Shown: in pieces, positions 42,670-51,881 of the stretch | Layout of the letters: every line of letters starts with the position of its first letter | Position numbering within the stretch: the first letter of the stretch is position 1 | NCBI GenBank assembly: GCA_944391625.1 | Contig: CALXUG010000015.1 | Span: 1 to 53,862, forward strand | DNA from: an uncultured Clostridia bacterium | Lineage (GTDB): Bacteria > Bacillota > Peptococcia > Peptococcales > Peptococcaceae | Direction: 5' to 3' | DNA: 53,862 nucleotides | The notes under the pieces: generated by a model | The model's input: only the letters and a program-made list of their open reading frames with translations | What the model was told of the DNA's origin: nothing | The model's database searches: none | Position numbers and translations under genes: made by a program

Positions 42670-44553
42670 TTACACCTGCTCTTTTTCCATATGCTGCCGA
42701 ATGGCTTCGACAATATGCGCTGCATCCAGTCCGGATAATTGCTTCAGCAATTCGGTTTTTCCATGGGGAACAAAGTCATCGCCAATCCCAATGCGCAATA
42801 ATTTGCTGCTATCCATACCGCAATGATTGGCCAGCTCCAATACCGCCGAGCCAAATCCGCCTGCCAGCGCATGTTCTTCCATGGTTACAACAACCTGACT
42901 TTGCTCCAGACAGGAAATAATCAATTCCTCATCCAACGGCTTTATAAATCGGGCATTAACAATGGTTGCTGCAATCCCCATAGTTTGCTGCAACAGCTCC
43001 GCCACCTGTCCGGCCACTTCCACCATACTGCCCAATGCCAGCAGCGTAACCTGAGACCCCTGCTGCAAAATTTCTGCTTTTCCCACAGGCAAAATTTCCA
43101 ATGTTTCATCCAACGGCACACCCAAACCAGCGCCCCGCGGATAGCGGATTGACACCGGACATTGATAGGACAGCGCAGAGTACAGCATATGCCGCAACTC
43201 ATTTTCATCTTTCGGCGCCATGCAAATCAAACCGGGAATATGACGCAAATACGCAATATCAAAAATACCGTGATGGGTTGGACCGTCATCACCTACAATA
43301 CCGGCGCGGTCCAGGCAAAATACCACCGGCGCTTTCTGCAAAGCAACATCATGCAAAATCTGATCATAAGCCCGCTGTAAAAAGGTAGAATAAATAGCTA
43401 CCACCGGCTTAAAGCCTTCTAACGCCATAGCAGCTGCCATAGTCACTGCATGTTCTTCTGCAATCCCCACATCAATGGTGCGCTCCGGAAATTGTTTCTG
43501 AAAAATATTGATTCCTGTCCCTTTTCCCATAGCTGCTGTAATACCGACAATTCGATTATCCTGCTCCCCTAACGCAGCCAATGTTTTTCCAAATACCGAT
43601 GTATAACTGGGGGCAGACGCTTTTTGCTTCAGCTGCCCGGTTTGAACATCAAATGCACCTACACCATGGAACAAATCCGGATTTTTTTCAGCAGGGCCAT
43701 ACCCTTTCCCCTTTTGGGTAACTACATGCACCAATACCGGATGACTGGTATCTTTTACATTATCTAATACCGTCAGCAAAGCGGACAAATCATGTCCGTT
43801 GACTGGACCGTAATATTTGAATCCAAATTCCTCAAATAAAACACCGGGCACCAATAAATATTTAAAAGAATCCTTAAGCTTATCGGCAGCTTTGAACATT
43901 TTATCGCCAATGGCCGGAATTTTTTTCAGTAACTCTTCTACATCCTCCTTACTTTTTGTATAAGAAGGATTGCTGCGGACGCGGCTTAAATATTCAGCCA
44001 TAGCACCCACATTGGGATCTATGGACATCTCATTATCGTTCAGAATTACAATCAAATTGCTGTTCATATGCCCGGCATTTTCCAATGCTTCAAAAGCCAT
44101 ACCGCCGGTCATGGCGCCATCGCCGATCACCGCAATCACATTATGCTTTTCATTACGCAAATCCCGCGCTTTGGCCAGCCCTGCCGCAGCCGAAATGGAA
44201 GTGCTGCTGTGCCCTGCGCCAAAGGCATCATGCACACTTTCACTGCGTTTCGGAAAACCAGACAACCCGCCGTAAGTACGAATGGTAGAAAATTGCTCAT
44301 AACGCCCCGTCAACAATTTATGCACATAAGCCTGATGGCCCACATCCCAAACAATCTTATCCTTCGGTGTATGAAACACAACATGCAGCGCAATTGTCAA
44401 CTCTACCACACCCAGATTGGGAGCCAAATGTCCCCCGTTCTGAGAAACAACCTCAATAATTTCGTTACGAATTTCCTGTGCCAGATTTTTTAACTCCGCA
44501 ACCTTCATTTTTTTTATGCTGTCTGGATTTTTTATATGTTGTAAATACTGCAT
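42670..44553 (-). CDS. dxs: 1-deoxy-D-xylulose-5-phosphate synthase
   Basis: About 627 residues, the standard length. HLAPNLGVVELTIALH, GDGAMTGGMAFEALENAG (ThDP-binding GDG...N motif), KGKGYGPAEK, GIAEEHAVTMAAAMA and DRAGIVGDDGPTHHG are all present. Catalyses the first step of the MEP isoprenoid pathway (pyruvate + glyceraldehyde-3-P). ATG 44553 is preferred because AAGGTG is 6 nt upstream; the GTG nine bases earlier is weaker. In the operon with the YuiD-like gene and, further upstream, ispA. Confidence 0.98.
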   Translation of the reverse strand: MQYLQHIKNPDSIKKMKVAELKNLAQEIRNEIIEVVSQNGGHLAPNLGVVELTIALHVVFHTPKDKIVWDVGHQAYVHKLLTGRYEQFSTIRTYGGLSGFPKRSESVHDAFGAGHSSTSISAAAGLAKARDLRNEKHNVIAVIGDGAMTGGMAFEALENAGHMNSNLIVILNDNEMSIDPNVGAMAEYLSRVRSNPSYTKSKEDVEELLKKIPAIGDKMFKAADKLKDSFKYLLVPGVLFEEFGFKYYGPVNGHDLSALLTVLDNVKDTSHPVLVHVVTQKGKGYGPAEKNPDLFHGVGAFDVQTGQLKQKASAPSYTSVFGKTLAALGEQDNRIVGITAAMGKGTGINIFQKQFPERTIDVGIAEEHAVTMAAAMALEGFKPVVAIYSTFLQRAYDQILHDVALQKAPVVFCLDRAGIVGDDGPTHHGIFDIAYLRHIPGLICMAPKDENELRHMLYSALSYQCPVSIRYPRGAGLGVPLDETLEILPVGKAEILQQGSQVTLLALGSMVEVAGQVAELLQQTMGIAATIVNARFIKPLDEELIISCLEQSQVVVTMEEHALAGGFGSAVLELANHCGMDSSKLLRIGIGDDFVPHGKTELLKQLSGLDAAHIVEAIRQHMEKEQV

Positions 44554-44576
44554 ATGACTCACCTTCTCTATCTCGC

Positions 44577-45014
44577 CTATACAAATACGCCAACTGCAAT
44601 GCCCAAGACCATGCCTGCCGCGACTTCTACGGGCGTATGTCCTAAAAGTTCTTTCAGTTTTTCCTGATCCAAATGGTTATCCCGATAAAGATCCAATACA
44701 ATTTTGTTCAGCAGTTCTGCCTGCCGGCCAGCTTCCCGGCGCACATTGGCTGCATCATACATTACGATCATGGCAACTGTGGCTGCAATGGCAAATAAGA
44801 CAGAATCCAGTCCTGCATACTTGCCAACAGAAGCCGCCATAGCCGTTATCAACGCAGAATGAGAACTGGGCATCCCGCCGGAACCTACCATTCTGCTAAA
44901 ATCAATTCTTTTTTCTTTCCAGAAAACAAGTACCACTTTTAAAACCTGAGCAATGAACCAAGCCAACACTGCGGCGATTAAAACACGGTTTTCCAATACA
45001 GCCAGCAACTGCAT
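44577..45014 (-). CDS. YuiD/DUF212 divergent PAP2-like membrane protein
   Basis: 145 residues with three to four hydrophobic segments and a GGMPSSHSALITAMAASVG motif of the divergent PAP2 (acid phosphatase/vanadium haloperoxidase-like) group, plus the LLGHTPVEVAAGMVLG element. Family members are membrane phosphatase-like proteins of unclear substrate; here sits between dxs and ispA, so an isoprenoid-diphosphate substrate is tempting but unproven. Ribosome site AAAGGAAG. Confidence 0.8.
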   Translation of the reverse strand: MQLLAVLENRVLIAAVLAWFIAQVLKVVLVFWKEKRIDFSRMVGSGGMPSSHSALITAMAASVGKYAGLDSVLFAIAATVAMIVMYDAANVRREAGRQAELLNKIVLDLYRDNHLDQEKLKELLGHTPVEVAAGMVLGIAVGVFV

Positions 45015-45104
45015 TTGTATGACTTCCTTTCACCAGAAAATGATATGATTTACTGTCTATTATGCTTCTAACTATTCTATTTTATCATTAGGATCAATCG
45101 GATA

Positions 45105-45989
45105 TTAAGCTTCACGCCCCAGGAGATATCGGGCCAGCTGCACAAGGGTTTCTCCCCGTTCACCAAAAATTTCTAAGGCCTGAACGGCTGCTTCCACTGC
45201 GTCCATAGCCATTTGCTGCGACTGCTCAATACCAAACAAAGCAGGAAACGTTACTTTTTGATTTTTTTCATCGCTTCCCACCGGTTTCCCAATTTTATTT
45301 TCATCGCCAACCACATCCAAAATATCGTCAGTAATCTGAAAAGCCAGTCCCAGCTGCTGGGCATATCTGGTTAATGCCTCCAACTGTCGTTCATCGGCAC
45401 CGCCCAAAATGGCGCCAACCCGCGCCGATGCTACAATCAAAGCCCCTGTTTTATGATGATGGATATACTGCAGCAATTCTTTGCTGGGCTCAGCCTGTTC
45501 CGACAAAATGTCTACCACTTGTCCGCCAATCATACCATCTGTTCCGCTGGCTTTGCTGACCTCGCGCATCACCTGTACCACTTTTTTACTGTCATGAACC
45601 CGTTCCAGACCGGCTAACAGCTCAAAGGCATAGGTCAGCAAGGCATCACCGGCTAAAATGGCAATACCCTCTCCATAAACTTTATGATTTGTCAGTTTTC
45701 CCCGTCGGTAATCGTCATCATCCATACCAGGAAGATCATCATGAATCAGCGAATAGGTATGAATACACTCCAAAGCACAGGCGCCGTCCAACGCAGGCTC
45801 CCGGCTTCCGCACACTGCCTGACAGGCAGCCAGACACACCACCGGACGGAATCGTTTACCGCCCGCAAAAACACTGTATGCCATCGCCTGATGAATCAAC
45901 TCCGGATAAGTTTGTTCCGAAGGCAGCAGTTCCAGCAGTCTGGCATCTGTCAATTGCTTTACCTCTGCCATATATTCTTTTATGGTCAT
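45105..45989 (-). CDS. ispA: Polyprenyl/farnesyl diphosphate synthase
   Basis: About 294 residues, the family length, from ATG 45989; a longer GTG at 46019 has no ribosome site. Both aspartate-rich motifs are visible: LIHDDLPGMDDDDYRRG (first) and QITDDILDVVGDENKIGKPVGSDE (second), plus GGKRFRP near the start. Makes geranyl/farnesyl diphosphate from DMAPP and IPP. Follows xseB and is 90 bp upstream of the YuiD-like gene, in the nusB-xseAB-ispA-dxs order common in Bacillota. Confidence 0.96.
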   Translation of the reverse strand: MTIKEYMAEVKQLTDARLLELLPSEQTYPELIHQAMAYSVFAGGKRFRPVVCLAACQAVCGSREPALDGACALECIHTYSLIHDDLPGMDDDDYRRGKLTNHKVYGEGIAILAGDALLTYAFELLAGLERVHDSKKVVQVMREVSKASGTDGMIGGQVVDILSEQAEPSKELLQYIHHHKTGALIVASARVGAILGGADERQLEALTRYAQQLGLAFQITDDILDVVGDENKIGKPVGSDEKNQKVTFPALFGIEQSQQMAMDAVEAAVQALEIFGERGETLVQLARYLLGREA

Positions 45990-46025
45990 CCATACCACAC
46001 CCTTTCCAGTTTCCACCACGCTGTA

Positions 46026-46244
46026 TTATATTGATTGCTGTAAATCAATAAATTCTTCACCTTTCAACAGCTTCAGTTTTCCTTCTGCGACTGTTAATTT
46101 TGTTTGACAAATTTTTATATATTCCATTCCATCCTGAAAACAACTGATAGCCTCTTCCAACGGAAGATCGCCTGCATCCAATCTGCGCAGGATTTGTTCC
46201 AGCTGCTCCATAGATTGTTCATAAGTTAATTCCTGCTCTTTCAT
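46026..46244 (-). CDS. xseB: Exodeoxyribonuclease VII small subunit
   Basis: 72 residues: TYEQSMEQLEQILRRLDAGDLPLEEAISCFQDGMEYIKICQTKL is the typical XseB helical hairpin. It joins XseA in exonuclease VII, which degrades single-stranded DNA in both directions. Its ATG overlaps the xseA stop, so the subunits are coupled; GGAGGAAA precedes the ATG. Confidence 0.95.
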   Translation of the reverse strand: MKEQELTYEQSMEQLEQILRRLDAGDLPLEEAISCFQDGMEYIKICQTKLTVAEGKLKLLKGEEFIDLQQSI

Positions 46245-47452
46245 ACAGTTTCCTCCTTGCCGCTCACAATTGCAGATAGTTGTCCCTGTTCCAATACAAT
46301 GTTTACAGTTTGTCCGATTTCCACCTGTTCTGCACTGCGGATAATCTGCTGCTGCTCATTTTGACACAGAGCATAACCGCGGCTTAAAACCTGCAATGGA
46401 CTTAACGCATTCAAATGCTGCGCCGCCGCTGCTATTTGCTGCTGTTTTTGCTGCAATATGGTCTGCATACCCTTTTGCAGCCCTTCCGCTATGTCATCCA
46501 AACACTGCCGCTGTTCCTGTAGCAAAACTTCCGGCTTTTGCATCACTCTATGCTGCATCATATGTTCCAACTGCATCCGTTTGTATTGCAAATAGGTTTC
46601 ATACCGTTGCAGCAAAGTACGCTGCCTCAGCAGTAAACCCTGCTGTAATTGGCTTTGTACCGGAACTGCCAGTTCGGCAGCCATAGAAGGTGTTGCAGCC
46701 CGCACATCGGCAGCAAAATCAGCCAGGGTAACATCGGTTTCATGGCCAACTGCACTGATAATGGGCACCGGACTTTCGCCAATTTTACGCACCACTGCTT
46801 CCTCATTAAAGCACCATAATTCTTCCAGCGAACCGCCGCCGCGCCCGGTAATAATCACATCCATATCCTGCTGATACAGAATATCCAGCGACTGACAGAT
46901 AGACGCAATTCCTTCTTTCCCCTGCACAATAGCCGGTACAATATAAACAGACACAGCCGGATTTCGGCGTTGTATAATGGATACCATGTCCCGAATGGCT
47001 GCCCCTGTAGGAGACGTAACAATCCCTACCTTGGCCGGCAAAAAAGGGAGCGGGCGCTTTCGTTCCGCCGCAAACAACCCTTCAGCCTCCAGTTTCTGTT
47101 TCAGCCGTTCATAAGCCTGATGCAGCGCACCGGCCCCGGCCGGCATCATCTGTTCTGCATAAAGCTGATACACACCATCCCGCTCATATACAGCTACATA
47201 ACCGGCAACAATCACTTCCATCCCGTGAGCCGGCTGAAACTGCAAACGCTGCGCATTGCTGCGAAACATGACACACTTGATACTTCCCGATTTATCCTTC
47301 AAAGAAAAATACAAATGTCCGGAACTATGGGACGTATAGTTGGAAATTTCACCCCGCACCAACAAACGCTGTAACTGCAAATCTTGCTGCAGCAATGCTT
47401 TCACATAGCGGTTCACTTCACCGACTGTAAAAATTTCCTTCTGCATCTGCAT
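46241..47452 (-). CDS. xseA: Exodeoxyribonuclease VII large subunit
   Basis: 403 residues. An N-terminal OB-fold (VGEVNRYVKALLQQDLQLQRLLVRGEISNYTSHSSGHLYFSLKDKSGSIKCVMF) and the central catalytic core with SPTGAAIRDM, RGGGSLEELWCFNEE and ISAVGHETDVTLADFAADVRAATPSMAAEL. Works with XseB in DNA repair. The coiled-coil region (about 250-340) and a C-terminal strand domain complete the family length. ATG preceded by AGGTG. Confidence 0.97.
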   Translation of the reverse strand: MQMQKEIFTVGEVNRYVKALLQQDLQLQRLLVRGEISNYTSHSSGHLYFSLKDKSGSIKCVMFRSNAQRLQFQPAHGMEVIVAGYVAVYERDGVYQLYAEQMMPAGAGALHQAYERLKQKLEAEGLFAAERKRPLPFLPAKVGIVTSPTGAAIRDMVSIIQRRNPAVSVYIVPAIVQGKEGIASICQSLDILYQQDMDVIITGRGGGSLEELWCFNEEAVVRKIGESPVPIISAVGHETDVTLADFAADVRAATPSMAAELAVPVQSQLQQGLLLRQRTLLQRYETYLQYKRMQLEHMMQHRVMQKPEVLLQEQRQCLDDIAEGLQKGMQTILQQKQQQIAAAAQHLNALSPLQVLSRGYALCQNEQQQIIRSAEQVEIGQTVNIVLEQGQLSAIVSGKEETV

Positions 47453-47463
47453 CGTTTCACCTG

Positions 47464-48018
47464 CTATTCTATCTCATTTCTATTGGCGTGCATAAGGCGC
47501 TCCGCTTCTTCTTCCGAAATTTCATGCATGATTACCACCGGCTCTGCCGGTGCTGCGTCAGTTTCCTGCGCTGTTGTTTCTTCTGCATCTTCCGCTGCTT
47601 CTACTATATTTCCGCTTCTTTTTTCTTCATTTTTCATAACTTTATCCAAAATACTGTTCACAAACGCGGAGGACCGTTTTTGCCCATAAACTTTGGCAAG
47701 CTCAACCGCTTCATTAATGGCTCCCTCCGGAGTGATATGACCGCCGTAAACAATTTCATATACAGCCAGACGCAGCAAGTTGCGATCCACACTCATCATA
47801 CGATCAATGGTCCAGCCGGTGGTATTGCGCTGAATCATCTGATCGATCTCGTCTAACTGTTCTTCCACTGCCAGCACCAGCTGACGGCAAAATAACTGTT
47901 CCTTCTGGTTCAGGCCGTCGTTGTCCATTGTGATCTGCAGCGCTGTTTCCATATCATTCTTACCCATATCGATCTGATAAATTACTTTAAATGCTGTTTC
48001 TCTACTTTGACGTTTCAA
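47464..48018 (-). CDS. nusB: Transcription antitermination protein NusB
   Basis: 184 residues. The NusB fold covers about 1-130 (KRQSRETAFKVIYQIDMGKN, ILRLAVYEI and AINEAVELAKVYGQKRSSAFVNSILDKV). A roughly 50-residue acidic tail (AAEDAEETTAQETDAAPAEP) is unusual for NusB. The start codon is TTG at 48018, with GAGGTG 8 nt upstream; it overlaps the stop of the asp23 gene. NusB binds boxA RNA with NusE in rRNA antitermination. Followed by xseA-xseB-ispA. Confidence 0.93.
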   Translation of the reverse strand: MKRQSRETAFKVIYQIDMGKNDMETALQITMDNDGLNQKEQLFCRQLVLAVEEQLDEIDQMIQRNTTGWTIDRMMSVDRNLLRLAVYEIVYGGHITPEGAINEAVELAKVYGQKRSSAFVNSILDKVMKNEEKRSGNIVEAAEDAEETTAQETDAAPAEPVVIMHEISEEEAERLMHANRNEIE

Positions 48019-48449
48019 TTTGATGACACCTCTGTTTCTTCATTTTCTGCAACTTCTTCTACTACTTCACTATGTTCAAAGGAAATGCCCTGTACATAAA
48101 TATTGACCTCTTTTACTTTTAAGCCTGTCATTGTCTGCACAGTGTCTCTGACTTCATTTTGAATATCCATTGCCAGCTTGGGAATTTTTATGCCGTACTC
48201 CACAAAGATATTCAAAGCAATCTTTACTTCCTGCTGATCAATTTCTACCTTGACCCCTTTGGTCAGATTCTTCTTTCCCAGTTTTTCCGTCAAGCCGGAA
48301 GCCATACTGCCTGACATAGCCGCCACACCTTTGATTTGCGCCGCCGCTAAACTGACAATACTGGCCACTGCTTCTTCTGCAATTTTAATGCTTCCATAAG
48401 CAGTGGCGGTTTCTCCAGTATTATGTTCCTGATTTTTGCTTTCAGGCAT
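48015..48449 (-). CDS. Asp23/Gls24 family envelope stress protein
   Basis: About 144 residues from ATG 48449 (GAGGTG 7 nt upstream). Pattern IAEEAVASIVSLAAAQIKGVAAMSG, VEIDQQEVKIALNIFVEYGIKIPKLAMDIQNEVRDTVQTMTGLKVKEVNIYVQGI is the Asp23 domain. Asp23 proteins attach to the inner membrane face with AmaP-like partners and respond to wall stress. No anchor partner is adjacent here, but a second, fused Asp23-like protein is at 8785-9600. Overlaps the nusB start, so it is the first gene of that operon; a terminator lies between it and spoIIIAH. Confidence 0.93.
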   Translation of the reverse strand: MPESKNQEHNTGETATAYGSIKIAEEAVASIVSLAAAQIKGVAAMSGSMASGLTEKLGKKNLTKGVKVEIDQQEVKIALNIFVEYGIKIPKLAMDIQNEVRDTVQTMTGLKVKEVNIYVQGISFEHSEVVEEVAENEETEVSSN

Positions 48450-48544
48450 GTTCACTCACCTCAACTTATAAGGTTATACTTTATTTAGTATAACAGTATT
48501 TCAATAAAATTCAAACTGATTTTGCATAATTTCTGTATAAAATC

Positions 48545-48603
48545 AAAAAAAGTTCAAAAACCAAATCGCTGCTCATTATCGCTGCCACTGGGTTTTGAAC
48601 TTT
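48545..48603 (-). terminator. Terminator after spoIIIAH
   Basis: Minus strand: AAAGTTCAAAA-type arms (48593-48603 with 48549-48559) closed by CC/GG and followed by TTTTTTTGATTTT. Separates the sporulation operon from the asp23-nusB operon, 90 bp past the spoIIIAH stop. Confidence 0.82.
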
Positions 48604-48694
48604 ATTTCAGTCTTTTCTTACAATTATTTTTTCTTTTGCATCTTATAATTGCAGAGTATATATGCAGGTTTCATCTTATATTTATGCGTCATCA

Positions 48695-49315
48695 TTATGC
48701 CATGGTCATATCGTTTGTTAATGGCACTATCACAATTTGTTCCGGCAAATAATCGGTGTTGCGCTGCACCAGATCAAATATTTTTTCATACTGCTGTTCC
48801 AATGCCGCACCATCGGCAATAATATTGGCCTGCTGTTCCTCTAACAGCACCAGACAGTCAGAAATTCCCTTTGCCTGCAGCAGCACTTCCAAACGCTGCT
48901 CTTTATATTGTAATTCCTCATATTGTTTTAAACACTGCTGCTTTTGTTCAAATTCTAATGATTCTAACTGATTCTTTAATTGCTGCCAACTACTGTCCCG
49001 CTTCATCCGCAATGCTGCAATCTGATTTTCTACGCTGTCTTGCTCATCCTCAGCAGCCTTTGGCACTTCTTCATCAGAAAAAATAGCTGCTTCTTCTGCC
49101 TGCGGCGCCATCGCATCCACTGTTTTCATCTTTTCTGCCGTATACTGTTCTTCCCAGTCCGCTTCTGTTTCCGCAACCGCCTCTCCTATAACCGGCTGCT
49201 CCGTTGTATCAGTGGGTAACGTCCCGTAAAACAGATTCCATATAATTCCTACTGCAAACAATGCAACACAAATGGCAACAATTAAAATCTTTACCGATTT
49301 TCCAAACTCATCCAT
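48695..49315 (-). CDS. spoIIIAH: Stage III sporulation protein AH
   Basis: About 206 residues from ATG 49315; GGAGG sits 8 nt before it. One N-terminal membrane helix (about 8-30), an acidic low-complexity linker (about 40-90) and a C-terminal YscJ/FliF-like ring domain (about 100-200). SpoIIIAH from the mother cell binds forespore SpoIIQ across the intermembrane space in the feeding-tube channel. Last gene of the spoIIIA operon. Confidence 0.92.
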   Translation of the reverse strand: MDEFGKSVKILIVAICVALFAVGIIWNLFYGTLPTDTTEQPVIGEAVAETEADWEEQYTAEKMKTVDAMAPQAEEAAIFSDEEVPKAAEDEQDSVENQIAALRMKRDSSWQQLKNQLESLEFEQKQQCLKQYEELQYKEQRLEVLLQAKGISDCLVLLEEQQANIIADGAALEQQYEKIFDLVQRNTDYLPEQIVIVPLTNDMTMA

Positions 49316-49898
49316 GTTCATTTCCTCCCTGTCCCGGCAATACCATAATTTTATCGGTAGAAAGCTGCAGCACTGTAGTCGCCGCCTGCAGCAGTTGTTC
49401 CTGCACCAAAGGCTGCCGGGCGCCGGTGGCCACAATTAACACGCCGCGGATCTCCGGCATGGTTTCCTCCACCAACAATGCACCGCTGCCGCTCTGTGTA
49501 CCGGACTGCTGCACAACGGTCTGGTTTTCCTGCAGCTCTGTTGTTTGCTGTTTACTTTCACCATTTTCTTCACTGGTTGTCCGCTCTGTTTTTTGTGTAT
49601 CTTTGGCGTACTCTTTACGTCCAAGATCATTCACTGTAATCTGCACCGTTACCTGACCGGCCCCCTGCACACAGGATAGCGTCTGCGCCAGCTGCTGCTC
49701 CATGTTTGCTACACTGCCGCCATCTTCCCTTCCAACTGCAGCACTGCCGCTCTGCACTGCGGCCGATTGTTGCTGTTGGGTAATTTCTGCCGGCTGACCC
49801 CGGCCGCCGGCCAATAATAATCCCACACCCAATATGGCCAGTAACCCCAGCCGAATCAAATTTTGCTGCTGCTTTTTATTCATGCTCTTCCAATCCAT
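49308..49898 (-). CDS. spoIIIAG: Stage III sporulation protein AG
   Basis: About 196 residues; ATG 49898 follows GAGAGGGG with 8 nt. One membrane helix near the N-terminus (about 14-33, LIRLGLLAILGVGLLLAGG); the soluble part is Gln/Ser-rich, then a ring-building domain ending LLQAATTVLQLSTDKIMVLPGQGG, typical of SpoIIIAG. Forms a large ring in the engulfment channel. Overlaps spoIIIAH and spoIIIAF. Confidence 0.93.
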   Translation of the reverse strand: MDWKSMNKKQQQNLIRLGLLAILGVGLLLAGGRGQPAEITQQQQSAAVQSGSAAVGREDGGSVANMEQQLAQTLSCVQGAGQVTVQITVNDLGRKEYAKDTQKTERTTSEENGESKQQTTELQENQTVVQQSGTQSGSGALLVEETMPEIRGVLIVATGARQPLVQEQLLQAATTVLQLSTDKIMVLPGQGGNEHG

Positions 49899-50403
49899 CT
49901 GATGCGCCCCTCTCCCTTGCAATGATAATCTGATCTGTATTCAACCCGTAATATCCGCTCAATGCCTGCTGTATGCGGGAGCAATCCAGTTTTTCTGTAT
50001 CAGGCACCCAAATCTGAATCTGCTGCAAACATTGATCTGAAACAGAACAATCTACGCGAAAATTTTCCAGTTCTGTTGTCAATAACAACAGTGAATACAC
50101 CTGTCCATTCAGTTTTTCTGTATATAGCTGCTCCAGCTCCTTTTGCTGCTGTTCATAAACAGGGCTCTGCACCGCCAAACTGTTCTCCCCAACAGAAGCA
50201 GGAACGGACAGCTGCCATTGCTGCAAAATAGCTTCCGGCGCAGCCATCTGCACAATGGGCTGCAAAATTGTCAGCACCACAAAAAAGCCCATTGTCATTT
50301 TAATATATCCGCGCATAGAACTTTCCGGCAGCAGCAAATCCAATATGGTGGTCAGGAATACAATCACCAAAATGTTGAGCATAACAGTATGTATGGTTTC
50401 CAT
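49876..50403 (-). CDS. spoIIIAF: Stage III sporulation protein AF
   Basis: About 175 residues. Two N-terminal membrane helices (about 8-26 and 33-53), then a soluble domain with FRVDCSVSDQCLQQIQIWV and the ALSGYYGLNTDQIII ending typical of SpoIIIAF. ATG 50403 is 6 nt after AGGGGGTG. Part of the mother-cell channel complex. It overlaps spoIIIAG by about 23 bp. Confidence 0.9.
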   Translation of the reverse strand: METIHTVMLNILVIVFLTTILDLLLPESSMRGYIKMTMGFFVVLTILQPIVQMAAPEAILQQWQLSVPASVGENSLAVQSPVYEQQQKELEQLYTEKLNGQVYSLLLLTTELENFRVDCSVSDQCLQQIQIWVPDTEKLDCSRIQQALSGYYGLNTDQIIIARERGASDGLEEHE

Positions 50404-50415
50404 CCCTTCCACCCC

Positions 50416-51474
50416 CTAAAGCACCGATCCGCTGGCAGCCAGCACAATCAAAATCATAAAGAAAAAAAGAATCCCTGTCAGCGCCACCACTGCAAATGCC
50501 AGCATAAAGGTTCCCGCCGTCTGCTCCAGCAGCGTTATCATGCGGCTGTCGCCCAGCGGTTGCAGTAATGCCGCCGCAAAACTATACATAAAATACAAAA
50601 TTAAAATTTTTAACGCAGGCAACACCGTCAGCAGTAAAATTACCAGCAGACCTGCAAAGCCCACTGCGTTGCGGATCATCATACCGCCGCTGAGCAAAGT
50701 ATCCAATAAACCCGAAAACATACCGCCCACCACAGGAACTGCTGCATTTGTCACATATTTGACTGCACGCAGAGATAGTCGATCCAGCGCATGTCCACTG
50801 ATTCCCTGAATGCTTAATATCGCCAAAAACAACATGGTGCTGAAGCTGATTCCCGTTAAAATCAATTTTTTCAAAAACGCAGCCAAACTGCTGAGTTTAT
50901 ACGTATCACTGAAACTGTTTACCAATTTTAATAACAGTTCTAAGGTAATCAACGGCATTAAAAAATGTTTAAAACAAAAGGCTGTAATCTGCACAACCAA
51001 CAACAAGGAAGGCTGCAGCAAACCAGCAGTTTTTACGTTTCCCAATCCAGCCATCAGTAACATCTGTATGGGCAGCAGCATTTCCATCATCCCGGTCATT
51101 CGGTTAATGGCATCCTGGCATTCCTGCAAAATCAGCTGACTGCTTTGCAGAATCAACAATACCGCAATCGACTGTATCACCAAACCAGTGACCTTCTGTA
51201 TATTTCCGCCGGAAAAACTGCTCTCCAGCTGGCGAAGCACGGCAAACGCGATGGCCAGTAAAATCAACTGCCCCAAAAAGTCCATCTGTACAGTTGCCGC
51301 AGACCAAACAGCATGCCCCAGCTGCTGCAGCAATTGCCCCAAATCCAACTGCAAATCACCGTTTAACAGCTGTTCAAACAATTGCCGCACCGAAAATGCC
51401 GGCAAATCAGGTTGCAGCTGCTGTTCCATTGCCTGCAGCAGCGCATCGGTTTCCAAGCCCTCCAGCCATTCCAT
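50416..51474 (-). CDS. spoIIIAE: Stage III sporulation protein AE
   Basis: About 352 residues; the first 48 codons of the longer frame are not used, since AGGAGGG precedes ATG 51474. Seven to nine membrane helices with the long conserved block TGISFSTMLFLAILSIQGISGHALDRLSLRAVKYVTNAAVPVVGGMFSGLLDTLLSG. SpoIIIAE is the main multi-pass membrane component of the channel. Confidence 0.95.
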   Translation of the reverse strand: MEWLEGLETDALLQAMEQQLQPDLPAFSVRQLFEQLLNGDLQLDLGQLLQQLGHAVWSAATVQMDFLGQLILLAIAFAVLRQLESSFSGGNIQKVTGLVIQSIAVLLILQSSQLILQECQDAINRMTGMMEMLLPIQMLLMAGLGNVKTAGLLQPSLLLVVQITAFCFKHFLMPLITLELLLKLVNSFSDTYKLSSLAAFLKKLILTGISFSTMLFLAILSIQGISGHALDRLSLRAVKYVTNAAVPVVGGMFSGLLDTLLSGGMMIRNAVGFAGLLVILLLTVLPALKILILYFMYSFAAALLQPLGDSRMITLLEQTAGTFMLAFAVVALTGILFFFMILIVLAASGSVL

Positions 51475-51485
51475 GCTGTTCCCTC

Positions 51486-51869
51486 CTATAGAATTGTTAA
51501 GATACTTTCTAATACCGCTGTCAAAATAGGGAACGCCATCATCAAAATTGCCATCTTCGCCGCAAATTCCAATTTTACCGACAACGCGCTGCTGCCCGCA
51601 TCCCTGCACACCTGACAAATAAATTCCGCAAGCCAGGCAATTCCGATTATTTTAAAAATCGTGGTCAGATAAATCACATTCACGCCGGCCTGCTCACTGA
51701 GCTTCAGCAGCGTTTCCAGCAGCGTCCGCAATTGATCGGCCACACTGAGAAAAATACCCGCGCCAAAGGCAATGACAACAAAGATGCTGATATTACTTTT
51801 GTACTGCTGTAATACCAGCCACATGACAAGCACAAGGAAACCGCAGCCCAACACCTGAAAAATTCCCAT
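51486..51869 (-). CDS. spoIIIAD: Stage III sporulation protein AD
   Basis: 127 residues, three to four helices (about 2-18, 25-45, 64-88, 101-125), with LLKLSEQAGVNVIYLTTIFKIIGIAWLAEFICQVCRDAGSSALSVKLEFAAKM, the family core. ATG preceded by GGAGGTTT. Lies 12 bp from spoIIIAC and spoIIIAE. Confidence 0.95.
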   Translation of the reverse strand: MGIFQVLGCGFLVLVMWLVLQQYKSNISIFVVIAFGAGIFLSVADQLRTLLETLLKLSEQAGVNVIYLTTIFKIIGIAWLAEFICQVCRDAGSSALSVKLEFAAKMAILMMAFPILTAVLESILTIL

Positions 51870-51881
51870 GGAAACCTCCGG

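Noticed and set aside
48522-48752. Plus-strand frame across the spoIIIAH/asp23 gap
   Set aside because: It runs through the terminator at 48545-48603 and has no start signal.
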